Shown here piece after piece: positions 1 to 5,415 of a stretch of DNA of 5,514 nt. The notes under the pieces are model-generated. The model saw only the letters and a program-made list of their open reading frames with translations, did not search any database and had not been told where the DNA came from. This DNA comes from Candidatus Dormiibacter sp. Its GTDB lineage: Bacteria; Chloroflexota; Dormibacteria; UBA8260. The stretch spans positions 1-5,514 of the forward strand of contig JANWHI010000056.1 in the NCBI GenBank assembly GCA_025450495.1, written 5' to 3'. The position numbers and the translations under genes are program-made. How positions within the stretch are numbered: the stretch's first letter is position 1; every line of letters begins with the position of its first letter.

Positions 1-514
1 CCCTCCCGGCGGACGCCTGACCGAGCGAGGAGGGGAGCCGCACCGACAGCCGCAGCTGGAGCATCGCGCCCGGCTTCAGCCCCGCGCTGATCAAGAGACT
101 CAGCGGCTGTCCCTTGAGCGTCTGCCACCCGGCGAGCTTGACGGACGGCTTCGAGCACACGAGGGTCGCGCCGGACAGCGTCCACGCGACCGGGCATCTG
201 TCCACCCGCACCTGGAGCCCTGGCGGCGGCGCAGACGCCGTGCTCGGCCTGACCGTTACCGCGACGACATGCATGACCGTGGTGCCCGCGTTCACGGGGG
301 TCGCCGTGCGCTGAACCGTGTCGCCAGGCGCGAGCGGCGCAGCGACCACGGACACTCCGCGGACGCCCGGACGGACGATCAGACGCGGCGGCGCCATGTT
401 CGTCCGAGACACCGCTGCGAATGCTGACACGCCTCCGACCACGATCACGCTCGAGACGCCGGCGATCGCAAGCGCGAGCGCGCGGGGGCCCAACTTCCTC
501 CGTCCATGGTTCAT
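1..514 (-). CDS. TasA/camelysin-like secreted protein, C-terminus cut off by window edge
   Basis: This leftward reading frame stays open from an ATG at 514 to the window edge, giving 171 codons with no stop. The start is supported by GGAAGGA at 529-523, eight bases upstream. Residues 5-36 form a basic then hydrophobic signal segment ending in VSAFAAVS, with no classical AxA-plus-helix-breaker site. The mature part closely matches the protein at 764-1396: APGDTVQR (62-69) against APGDTIQR, GLQVRVDRCPVAWT (99-112) against GLQMVIDKCSVPWT, and a final LRLSVRLPSSLG (154-165) against LRVTLTLPASAG. Cys107 and Cys120 correspond to a Cys pair in the paralogue and may form a disulfide. No HExxH protease motif is present, so the M73 peptidase label attached to camelysins should not be read as enzymatic. 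Likely role: exported structural or surface protein processed by the SipW-type peptidase next door (inference). Perhaps 20-40 C-terminal residues are missing if its length matches the paralogue. Confidence 0.85.
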   Translation of the reverse strand, partial: MNHGRRKLGPRALALAIAGVSSVIVVGGVSAFAAVSRTNMAPPRLIVRPGVRGVSVVAAPLAPGDTVQRTATPVNAGTTVMHVVAVTVRPSTASAPPPGLQVRVDRCPVAWTLSGATLVCSKPSVKLAGWQTLKGQPLSLLISAGLKPGAMLQLRLSVRLPSSLGQASAGR

Positions 515-763
515 CGCCGCCGTCCTTCCGTGGATGGTCGGATCCTTACCGGCGCGGAGCCGGTCTGTTCTGGTTATCGGATAGGAAGCACAGCAGTTAA
601 CTCGCATACCACTCTCACCGCAAGGTGGGGTGCCTCATCCTGGTGGCACGCGGATCCCTCGATCGGGGGATCCGCCCCCTCCCCGGATTGAACGACACAA
701 GGTGCGTACGATCGGCGGCCGGCAGGCGTCGACCGTGTCCGTCACCCGTCATCAGGAGACCAC
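515..763. promoter_or_regulatory. Divergent intergenic region between the two TasA-like genes
   Basis: No credible gene lies here. The least GC-rich part is 572-610, which contains the palindrome AGTTAACT (595-602) and the interrupted palindrome TATC-G-GATA (575-583); these are plausible operator or promoter positions. A TANNNT-type -10 candidate, TACGAT, sits at 707-712 on the plus strand, but no good -35 lies 16-18 bases upstream (TTGAAC at 688-693 leaves only 13 bases), so it is weak. A 6-bp inverted repeat (ACCGGC/GCCGGT, 548-564) lies in the leader of the leftward gene. Because both flanking genes are paralogues read outward from this region, shared regulation is plausible. Confidence 0.6.
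614..675. promoter_or_regulatory. Three directly abutting stem-loops, possible structured leader RNA
   Basis: Three hairpins follow one another without spacer. The first (614-629) pairs CTCACC with GGTGGG (including one G-U) around a GCAA loop of the GNRA type. The second (630-649) pairs GTGCC with GGCAC around a 10-base loop. The third (650-675) pairs GCGGATCCC with GGGATCCGC perfectly over 9 bp, extendable by a G-U and a C-G pair to a GATC tetraloop. CGCA-TA-CC (603-610) could pair with GGTGCG (701-706) to enclose all three as a multi-branch junction. No T-run follows the third hairpin, so it is not a standard intrinsic terminator. It does not match any riboswitch consensus I can recall. 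It could act as RNA in the 5' leader of either gene, or as DNA. Confidence 0.4.
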
Positions 764-1396
764 ATGAAAGACCTGCGCTCGCAGCGTCGTCGGATCGTGA
801 GCCGAAAACTGCTGCTCTCGCTGGCCGCGGTAGCCGCCGCCGCCAGCATCGCCGGACTGGCGACCTTCGCAACGTTCACCAGCTCGGTTTCGCAGAGCCA
901 GAGCATCACCACCGGCACCGTCCAGATCGCGCTCGGCGCCACGGGTGCCTCGACCAACCGGCTCAACATCGGCGCCACGGGCGTCGCCCCCGGCGACACC
1001 ATCCAGCGCAGCGTCGACCTGATCAACTCCGGGTCTTTGAACCTGGCTTCCGTCGGCCTGACCACCACGGCCACGACCAGCTCCCTGCTGGACACCGACG
1101 CCGTCAATGGGCTGCAGATGGTGATCGACAAGTGCTCCGTGCCGTGGACGGAGGGTGGCGTCGCACCGGCGTACACCTACACCTGCTCGGGCGTCACGTC
1201 GTCCGTGCTGGCCTCGACGCCGGTCATCGGCGCGAATATGGCGCTGACCAGCCTGTCGGCGCTGACCGCGGGGAACACCGACCACCTGCGGGTCACCCTG
1301 ACGCTGCCCGCGAGCGCGGGCAACACGTTCCAGGGCCTGACGTCCACCGTTCAGTACACGTTCACCGGCACTCAGCGGGCCGCCACCAACCGGTAG
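764..1396 (+). CDS. TasA/camelysin-like secreted fibre-type protein
   Basis: This 210-residue protein starts at ATG 764, with AGGAG at 754-758 five bases upstream. A basic n-region (K2 to K15) and a hydrophobic stretch (16-32) end in the motif ATFATFTSS (33-41), followed by SITTGTVQIALG (47-58). This parallels the TasA processing region, where an aromatic/Ala motif precedes a polar stretch and then a GT-L-D-L strand. VAPGDTIQ (74-81) and INSGSLNL (87-94) match TasA's LKPGD and NNGSLAI segments as I recall them. Cys124 and Cys141 may form a disulfide, a feature Bacillus TasA lacks. The C-terminus is a beta-strand ending VQYTFTGTQ (196-204). Inferred role: secreted structural subunit of a surface or matrix fibre, processed by the adjacent signal peptidase. 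It is first in a rightward cluster and paralogous to the divergent gene on its left. There is no HExxH, so proteolytic activity is not supported. The family is confident; polymerisation is an inference. Confidence 0.9.
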   Translation: MKDLRSQRRRIVSRKLLLSLAAVAAAASIAGLATFATFTSSVSQSQSITTGTVQIALGATGASTNRLNIGATGVAPGDTIQRSVDLINSGSLNLASVGLTTTATTSSLLDTDAVNGLQMVIDKCSVPWTEGGVAPAYTYTCSGVTSSVLASTPVIGANMALTSLSALTAGNTDHLRVTLTLPASAGNTFQGLTSTVQYTFTGTQRAATNR

Positions 1397-1410
1397 GTCC
1401 GTTGCGCGCA

Positions 1411-1971
1411 GTGCCAGCAGCCATCGTGCGGGCCGCCAGCTTGGCGGCCCGCACCGTGGTCGTCGCGGCGGTGGTGTTTGCCATCGCCGCTCTCGCGTTC
1501 TTCGGGATCGGGCCGCACTTCCTGCCCTACCGCACTGAGACGGTGCTTTCGGGGTCGATGGTGCCGCGCTTCTCACCCGGCGACGTGGTCGTCGTCACGC
1601 CTGAGCCGCCCCGGTCTCTGCGGGTCGGCCAGGTCATCACCTACAACGTCCCGGTCGCGCCGCACGAGCCGATCACCCATCGAGTGGTCGCCATCCTGCG
1701 CCACGGCGAGCACCCCGTGATCCGCACCAAGGGCGACGCCAACGCCGCCCCCGACCCGTGGGCCGCGCGCCTGAACGGCCCGCAGCTGTGGCGGCAGCGG
1801 TGGGTCATCCCCGGCGCCGGATGGATCATCGAGTGGTTGCGCCAGCCTGACGCCCGCTACCCCCTGGCCATCGGCATCCCGGTGCTGCTGTGCCTGCTGT
1901 GGCTGCGCGAGATCTGGACCAGGCCGGAAGACCGCCCCGACACCGAGATCCATGCGCCCGACGCTGCGTAG
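1411..1971 (+). CDS. SipW-type (ER/archaeal-type) signal peptidase I
   Basis: This membrane serine peptidase removes signal peptides on the outer face of the membrane. Numbered from GTG 1411, an N-terminal membrane segment (15-34) precedes the catalytic serine motif LSGSMVPRFSPGD (46-58, Ser49). THRVV (89-93) supplies His90, which replaces the lysine of ordinary bacterial LepB enzymes, and TKGDANAAPD (106-115) carries the conserved Asp region. This is the Ser-His-Asp layout of SipW and eukaryotic/archaeal signal peptidases. A second membrane segment (about 150-167) is followed by a charged cytoplasmic tail. The start is uncertain: TTG 1402, six bases after the upstream stop, has AGG at 1395-1397 only four bases away, while GTG 1411 has no clear ribosome site. 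A start further downstream would lose the Arg7/Arg14 n-region. The gene lies 14 bp after the TasA-like gene and overlaps the next by 20 bp, indicating co-transcription. Likely substrates are the neighbouring secreted proteins. Confidence 0.92.
   Translation: MPAAIVRAASLAARTVVVAAVVFAIAALAFFGIGPHFLPYRTETVLSGSMVPRFSPGDVVVVTPEPPRSLRVGQVITYNVPVAPHEPITHRVVAILRHGEHPVIRTKGDANAAPDPWAARLNGPQLWRQRWVIPGAGWIIEWLRQPDARYPLAIGIPVLLCLLWLREIWTRPEDRPDTEIHAPDAA
1426..1454 (+). repeat. Perfect 12-bp inverted repeat with 5-base loop inside the peptidase gene start
   Basis: GTGCGGGCCGCC (1426-1437) and GGCGGCCCGCAC (1443-1454) are exact reverse complements around the loop AGCTT. Ten of the twelve pairs are G-C, so the RNA hairpin should be very stable. 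It begins 30 bases after the TasA-like stop and lies over codons 6-15 of the signal peptidase. No T-run follows, so it is not a classical terminator. It could protect the 3' end of the upstream message or slow translation of the peptidase. Confidence 0.75.
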
Positions 1972-3064
1972 AGGCCTGCTTGCGGCGATGCTTACGGCAG
2001 CGTTTGCAGGCGCCGGCACGACACTCGCCTGGGCGTCGTTCAAATCCTCGGGCAGCGCCTCCATGAGCGTTTCCAGCAAGCACATCTTCCCCACCGCCTC
2101 GACGGTCACCGGCTACGACGTGGGCGACGCGTCGGCGGGCGGAGCCGAGGTCTCCACCCCGGACCCGGCCGCCTTCACCGACGGCACCACCTACAGCTCG
2201 TCGTCGAACTTTCAGACCACCTTCTCGGCCACCCGCTACCTTGACTTCACGCTGTCCGCGCCGCTGGCCGGCGGAGTCGGGGTGTCGTCGGCGGCGTTCG
2301 ATTTCGATTTCCAAGCGGCGAACAACGGCCGCACCGTGTGCTTCTACTTCCAGGTCTACAACGCCACGACCTCGGCGCTGCTGGAAACCCACGGGTCGAC
2401 CGCATCCCCCGTCGGGTGCACCACCGGCACGACCACGGATACGACCTCCACTCCGCTCACCGCGATCACCACCACAGACACCGCCGATGCTCTGCGAGTC
2501 CGCGTGTACCTCGACTCGAACGCCGCCGGCAAGGCGGTCGTCGACCGCGCCGTGGTCGCGGGTTCGACCCCCTATCAGTCGTTCACGCTCGAGCCGAATC
2601 TGCTATCCGACTGCTCCGCGAGTTGCGGCACGGCGGTTTCCACACCCGCTCGGCTGGCGGCCAACGACACCGCGGGCGTCACGTCGGCGTCCAACTGGGC
2701 GACCACCTTCAGCACCTTGCGGTACATCCGCATCGGGTTCCCCCCGACAGTCCCGAGCTCCGCCACGGTGTCGTCGGCCACGCTTACCCTCGCGCTGCGG
2801 GCGAACACGGCGGGACGGAACCTGTGCGTCTACGTCGCGGTGTACTCCTCCTCCACGCTGCTCGCCACCCACGGCAGCAGCGGATCGCCCTCGATCTGCA
2901 CCAGCTCCAGCACCACCGATGCGAACCTCACGCTGCCGCTGCCCGAGATCACCACTGCGGCCCAGGCCAACGCAGCCCAGATCCGCGTCTACGCGGACAG
3001 CAACGCCGCGGGGAAGTCGATCTTCGACCAGGCATCGCTGGCGGTCAGCTACTCGCTTGACTAA
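1952..3064 (+). CDS. Secreted protein with two tandem copies of an unrecognised beta-rich domain
   Basis: This 370-residue protein is not one I can assign to a named family. Its signal segment (R2, R6, R7, then hydrophobic 9-27) ends LAWASFKSSGSAS (25-37), resembling the WAA-F start of mature Bacillus TasA and so a candidate SipW-type substrate. Two domains follow, about 61-204 and 223-366. They align without gaps over the first part at an offset of 162: VSTP (67-70 and 229-232), N86/N248 with TTF and a T/L-RY motif, and C130/C292. They rejoin after a two-residue gap at C156/C316, and both end in VY-DSNAAGK (185-194 and 346-355). THGS-SP-C occurs in both. Each domain probably holds one disulfide (130-156, 292-316); Cys221 and Cys225 lie in the linker. 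Ser/Thr/Ala-rich strands suggest a beta-sandwich adhesin or stalk domain (inference). ATG 1952 overlaps the peptidase gene by 20 bp with only a weak GAG upstream, so translation is probably coupled. Confidence 0.85.
   Translation: MRPTLRRGLLAAMLTAAFAGAGTTLAWASFKSSGSASMSVSSKHIFPTASTVTGYDVGDASAGGAEVSTPDPAAFTDGTTYSSSSNFQTTFSATRYLDFTLSAPLAGGVGVSSAAFDFDFQAANNGRTVCFYFQVYNATTSALLETHGSTASPVGCTTGTTTDTTSTPLTAITTTDTADALRVRVYLDSNAAGKAVVDRAVVAGSTPYQSFTLEPNLLSDCSASCGTAVSTPARLAANDTAGVTSASNWATTFSTLRYIRIGFPPTVPSSATVSSATLTLALRANTAGRNLCVYVAVYSSSTLLATHGSSGSPSICTSSSTTDANLTLPLPEITTAAQANAAQIRVYADSNAAGKSIFDQASLAVSYSLD
2132..2563 (+). repeat. Internal domain repeat, copy 1
   Basis: This encodes residues 61-204 of the two-domain secreted protein. 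Landmarks shared with copy 2 are VSTP, N-x-x-TTF-S-x-x-RY, an R-x-x-C-x-Y/F strand, THGS-x-x-SP-x-x-C and DSNAAGK. Copy 1 is slightly richer in aromatic residues (FDFDF, CFYFQVY). The similarity is much clearer in protein than in DNA, indicating an old duplication. Confidence 0.8.
2618..3049 (+). repeat. Internal domain repeat, copy 2
   Basis: This encodes residues 223-366 of the same protein, with the landmarks at a near-constant offset of 160-162 residues from copy 1. The Cys pair (292 and 316) and the DSNAAGK loop (349-355) are kept. The protein stops about four residues after this copy, so there is no C-terminal sorting signal, LPXTG motif or membrane anchor. Confidence 0.8.
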
Positions 3065-3100
3065 GCGGTGAAGCTGGTATGGCCTGCGGACGGCCGCACG

Positions 3101-3112
3101 TAGACTGGATAC
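3101..3112 (+). promoter_or_regulatory. Possible internal promoter giving a leaderless message for the phosphoesterase-like gene
   Basis: TAGACT (3101-3106) fits the TANNNT -10 pattern common in high-GC Gram-positives and lies six bases before the ATG at 3113, the spacing expected when transcription starts on the start codon itself. No Shine-Dalgarno sequence precedes that ATG, which agrees with a leaderless start. No convincing -35 is visible. A short inverted repeat, TGCGG/CCGCA (3085-3098), lies just upstream and could be an operator. Confidence 0.35.
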
Positions 3113-4123
3113 ATGTGGAGGTGGTTGATACCCGTGGCCGTGGCATGCGTTGCGGCAGTCGCGCTGGTCACATCGAATGACCACCCCACGCGCGTCGGCG
3201 AGGGCTCGACCCCTGTCAAGCCGGACGCGCCGGCCACGAACTACGAGCATCCCTGCGGCACCCGCTCGACCCACCCCTCCACGTACACGCACGTGATCTG
3301 GATCATGTTCGGCGAACGGGGATACAACCAGGTGTTCTCCGACCATGCCAAGGCCGCGTATCTGCACACACTGGCCAAGCAGTGCGGGCTGGCGACCAAC
3401 TACACGTCGGTCACCCATCCCGGGCTGCCCAACCTGATCGCGAGCGTCGCCGGCACCCCGGCGGGCTTCACCAGGAACCACGACACCGGCCAGACCAGCG
3501 CCCGCAGCCTCTTTAAGCAGGTTCCCAGCTGGGGCGTGTACATGGAGTCCATGCCCACCCCGTGCCACACGACGGACGCCCCGAACGTGCGCTATGTGGC
3601 CCGCATGAACCCTGGGATCTTTTTCAGCGGGCTGCGGTGCCGAGCGCGTGACGTGCCGCTCGGTACGCCGGCGAGCGGGGCGCTGGCCACGGCGCTCGAC
3701 AAGGGCACGCTGCCCCAGTTCACGGTGATGGTGCCGAACGAGTGCGACAGCATGAGCTTCAGCCACGGCTGCGCGGCCCACAAGCGAAACGCGTTCGTGA
3801 GCCTCGGCGACTACTGGCTCGACGGCTGGATGAAGCGCCTTCTGGGCTCCCCGCTGTACCAGTCAGGATCGACGGCCATCTTCATCACGTGGGTGGACGG
3901 TACTCCCAGCGCGCCCGTCGACCACGACTGCTTCACCGACCCGATCAAGAGCTGCCATGTGGGCGCGCTGGTCGTGGCGCCGTCGGTGACCCCGGGAGTG
4001 CAGCTGCCGACGCCGTTCTCGCACTACTCGCTGCTCCGTACCACTGAGGAACTGCTCGGCGTCAAGCGCAATCTCGGAAGCGCGCAGATCGCGCCGAGCA
4101 TGCGAGCGGCGTTCGGTCTGTGA
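3113..4123 (+). CDS. Membrane-anchored phosphoesterase-family (PF04185, AcpA-like) protein, probable pseudoenzyme
   Basis: The fold is recognisable along all 336 residues. A signal anchor (3-20) and a Pro/Thr linker precede HVIWIMFGERGYNQV (60-74), YLHTLAKQCGLATNY (83-97), THPGLPN (101-107), MPTPC (147-151), VPNECDSM (207-214), GDYWLDGW (232-239), FITWVDG (257-263) and FSHYSLLRTTEELLG (302-316). Active relatives, as I recall them, carry ENxSY, HPSLPNY, NDMHD and TWDEG, which supply metal ligands and the nucleophile. Here the first reads GERGY, the nucleophile position is Gly104, the NDMHD block is rearranged and DE has become V261-D262. Phosphatase or phospholipase activity is therefore doubtful, and a ligand-binding or scaffold role is possible (inference). 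The reading frame is intact, so this is not a decayed gene. It lies 48 bp after the two-domain gene, and its TGA overlaps the GTG of the GH5 gene by 4 bp. Length is normal for the family. Confidence 0.85.
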   Translation: MWRWLIPVAVACVAAVALVTSNDHPTRVGEGSTPVKPDAPATNYEHPCGTRSTHPSTYTHVIWIMFGERGYNQVFSDHAKAAYLHTLAKQCGLATNYTSVTHPGLPNLIASVAGTPAGFTRNHDTGQTSARSLFKQVPSWGVYMESMPTPCHTTDAPNVRYVARMNPGIFFSGLRCRARDVPLGTPASGALATALDKGTLPQFTVMVPNECDSMSFSHGCAAHKRNAFVSLGDYWLDGWMKRLLGSPLYQSGSTAIFITWVDGTPSAPVDHDCFTDPIKSCHVGALVVAPSVTPGVQLPTPFSHYSLLRTTEELLGVKRNLGSAQIAPSMRAAFGL

Positions 4124-5382
4124 GGAACCTGCGACGGATCCTGGCAGCCGTCGTGCTGGCGGCCGCCGCCGCCGGCGTCGCCTGGGCAGCACACGACCGC
4201 CACAGTGGGGGAGCGGGCGGGAACGCCCTCCAGCCTCCGAAGGGCCTCACCCCGGCTCACCCGGCACAGGGCATGGCGAAGCCGTGGATCACCACCCAGG
4301 CCACCCGGTTCGCCGATCAGCAGGGGAATCCGACCGTGCTTCGCGGCTACGACGTGGCTGTGGGCAGTCCCTCGGCATACCAGGCCGCGCCCCAGCTCGG
4401 CGCAAACTTCGTGCGCATCTACGTCGCCTGGAGCCAGATCGAGCCGCGCCGGCCGCACGGTACCCAGCACCGGTGGGATCAGCAGCTGCTCTCACAGCTC
4501 GACCGCGAGGTGCAGTTCTACGAGTCGGCCCACGTCAACGTGCTGATCGACTTTCACCAGTTCCACTGGTCACCCTGGTACGCCGACGCCGAGTGCAAGG
4601 CAGGCAGCGCGACCTGCAACGGCAGCGGCATCCCCAGCTGGTACTACCGCGGCCGCTACGGGAAGGACAAGGCCTCCGAATCGAAGGCCAAGGCGGCGTT
4701 CTGGACCACCGAGCGGGCGATGTCGCTCGGCTACTACTCGGCCTTCGCCGAGATGATGGCCGCGCGCTACGGGCGCTACCCCAACGTGCTGGGCTACGAG
4801 ATCTTCAACGAGCCGCACGCCGGGGCCCTGCCCGACACGACCGCCACCACCAACAAGATGCTGAGCTGGCAGGGCGAGATCGCAGGCGCCATCCACACGG
4901 TGGACCCGTCGAGGGCGGTGGTCATCATGTGCAACGGTGGCGGCGAGGGCATCGGGACGGCCAACCTCGGGCTGGTGCCGGGGCCCCATGTGGTGCTCGA
5001 CTTCCACGACTACTTCAACGGCCACCCCGGCTACGGGTTCGACGCCGCCGGCGACCAGTGGACGCCGTCCTGGCCCGCCACCCACAACCAGACGTCCACC
5101 GGCCCGTACCAGGGCACGGCCGCGGCCCAGGCGGAGGTGCTCCAGCTGCCGATCGACCGCGCCAAGCACTTCAACATGCCGCTTCTGGTCGGCGAATGGG
5201 GCATCCACACCGGGACCGCCGGGGCGGACGAGTACCAGAAGCAGATGACCGACGTGATGGCCGCCGACGACCTGTCATGGGCGCGCTGGAACCTGGCCAC
5301 GTCGGGCGGGTTCTCGCTGCTCGACAAGCGCGGCACGCCGAGCGCGGAGGCGCAGCAGTTGGCAGGGCTAATGCATCAGTGA
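4120..5382 (+). CDS. Secreted glycoside hydrolase family 5 enzyme (cellulase/endoglycoceramidase-like)
   Basis: This 420-residue retaining glycosidase hydrolyses beta-glycosidic bonds outside the membrane. A signal peptide or anchor (R2-R6, then 7-24) is followed by a Gly/Pro linker to about 55 and a TIM-barrel domain to the end. The clan GH-A landmarks are all present: Arg99 in FVRIY, His146 in DFHQFHW (144-150), the acid/base Glu231 in YEIFNEP (226-232), His296 and Tyr298 in DFHDYF, the nucleophile Glu359 in LLVGEWG (355-361), and Trp390. Cys159 and Cys166 may pair. The DFHQ and GIPSWYY segments resemble endoglycoceramidase-type GH5 proteins, but the substrate cannot be read from sequence. 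The GTG start lies in a GTGA overlap with the upstream stop, so translation is probably coupled. In this context it may trim or release an exopolysaccharide or glycolipid (inference). No carbohydrate-binding module is present. Confidence 0.92.
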   Translation: MRNLRRILAAVVLAAAAAGVAWAAHDRHSGGAGGNALQPPKGLTPAHPAQGMAKPWITTQATRFADQQGNPTVLRGYDVAVGSPSAYQAAPQLGANFVRIYVAWSQIEPRRPHGTQHRWDQQLLSQLDREVQFYESAHVNVLIDFHQFHWSPWYADAECKAGSATCNGSGIPSWYYRGRYGKDKASESKAKAAFWTTERAMSLGYYSAFAEMMAARYGRYPNVLGYEIFNEPHAGALPDTTATTNKMLSWQGEIAGAIHTVDPSRAVVIMCNGGGEGIGTANLGLVPGPHVVLDFHDYFNGHPGYGFDAAGDQWTPSWPATHNQTSTGPYQGTAAAQAEVLQLPIDRAKHFNMPLLVGEWGIHTGTAGADEYQKQMTDVMAADDLSWARWNLATSGGFSLLDKRGTPSAEAQQLAGLMHQ

Positions 5383-5403
5383 GGGGTCAGACACCCCTGT
5401 TTT
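5382..5403 (+). terminator. Rho-independent-type terminator at the end of the cluster
   Basis: AGGGGT (5382-5387) and ACCCCT (5393-5398) form a perfect 6-bp stem around the loop CAGAC, followed by GTTTTCCC. The hairpin begins on the last base of the GH5 stop codon. The T-run lies only on the plus-strand side, so it should stop rightward transcription; the leftward gene beyond would lack its own T-run here. Confidence 0.65.
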
Positions 5404-5415
5404 CCCGCTTCTGAT

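Noticed and set aside
114..584. Small plus-strand open frames over the left edge
   Set aside because: They are antisense to the leftward TasA-like gene, whose homology to the 764-1396 protein identifies the true strand.
650..675. Intrinsic terminator at the 9-bp hairpin
   Set aside because: No T-run follows on the plus strand (CCCCTCCCC) and none on the minus strand (GTGCCACC).
764..1396. Active metalloprotease (M73 camelysin) reading of the TasA-like protein
   Set aside because: No HExxH or other metal-binding protease motif is present. The similarity is to the structural beta-sandwich part of the family.
625..1410. Upstream extension of the signal peptidase frame, giving a 448-residue open frame from ATG 625
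   Set aside because: The extension overlaps the whole TasA-like gene in another frame and translates to low-complexity Arg/His/Pro-rich sequence. The peptidase homology begins after 1402.
752..1576. 274-residue minus-strand open frame
   Set aside because: It is antisense to the TasA-like and peptidase genes, with Arg/Gly-rich composition and no motif.
2603..3781. 392-residue open frame on the minus strand
   Set aside because: It is antisense to two well-supported genes, has Arg/Gly/Val-rich composition without recognisable motifs, and is typical of shadow frames in GC-rich DNA.
4284..5414. 376-residue plus-strand open frame inside the GH5 gene
   Set aside because: It is an out-of-frame shadow of the GH5 coding sequence, Arg-rich with no domain. 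The GH5 frame carries all catalytic residues.
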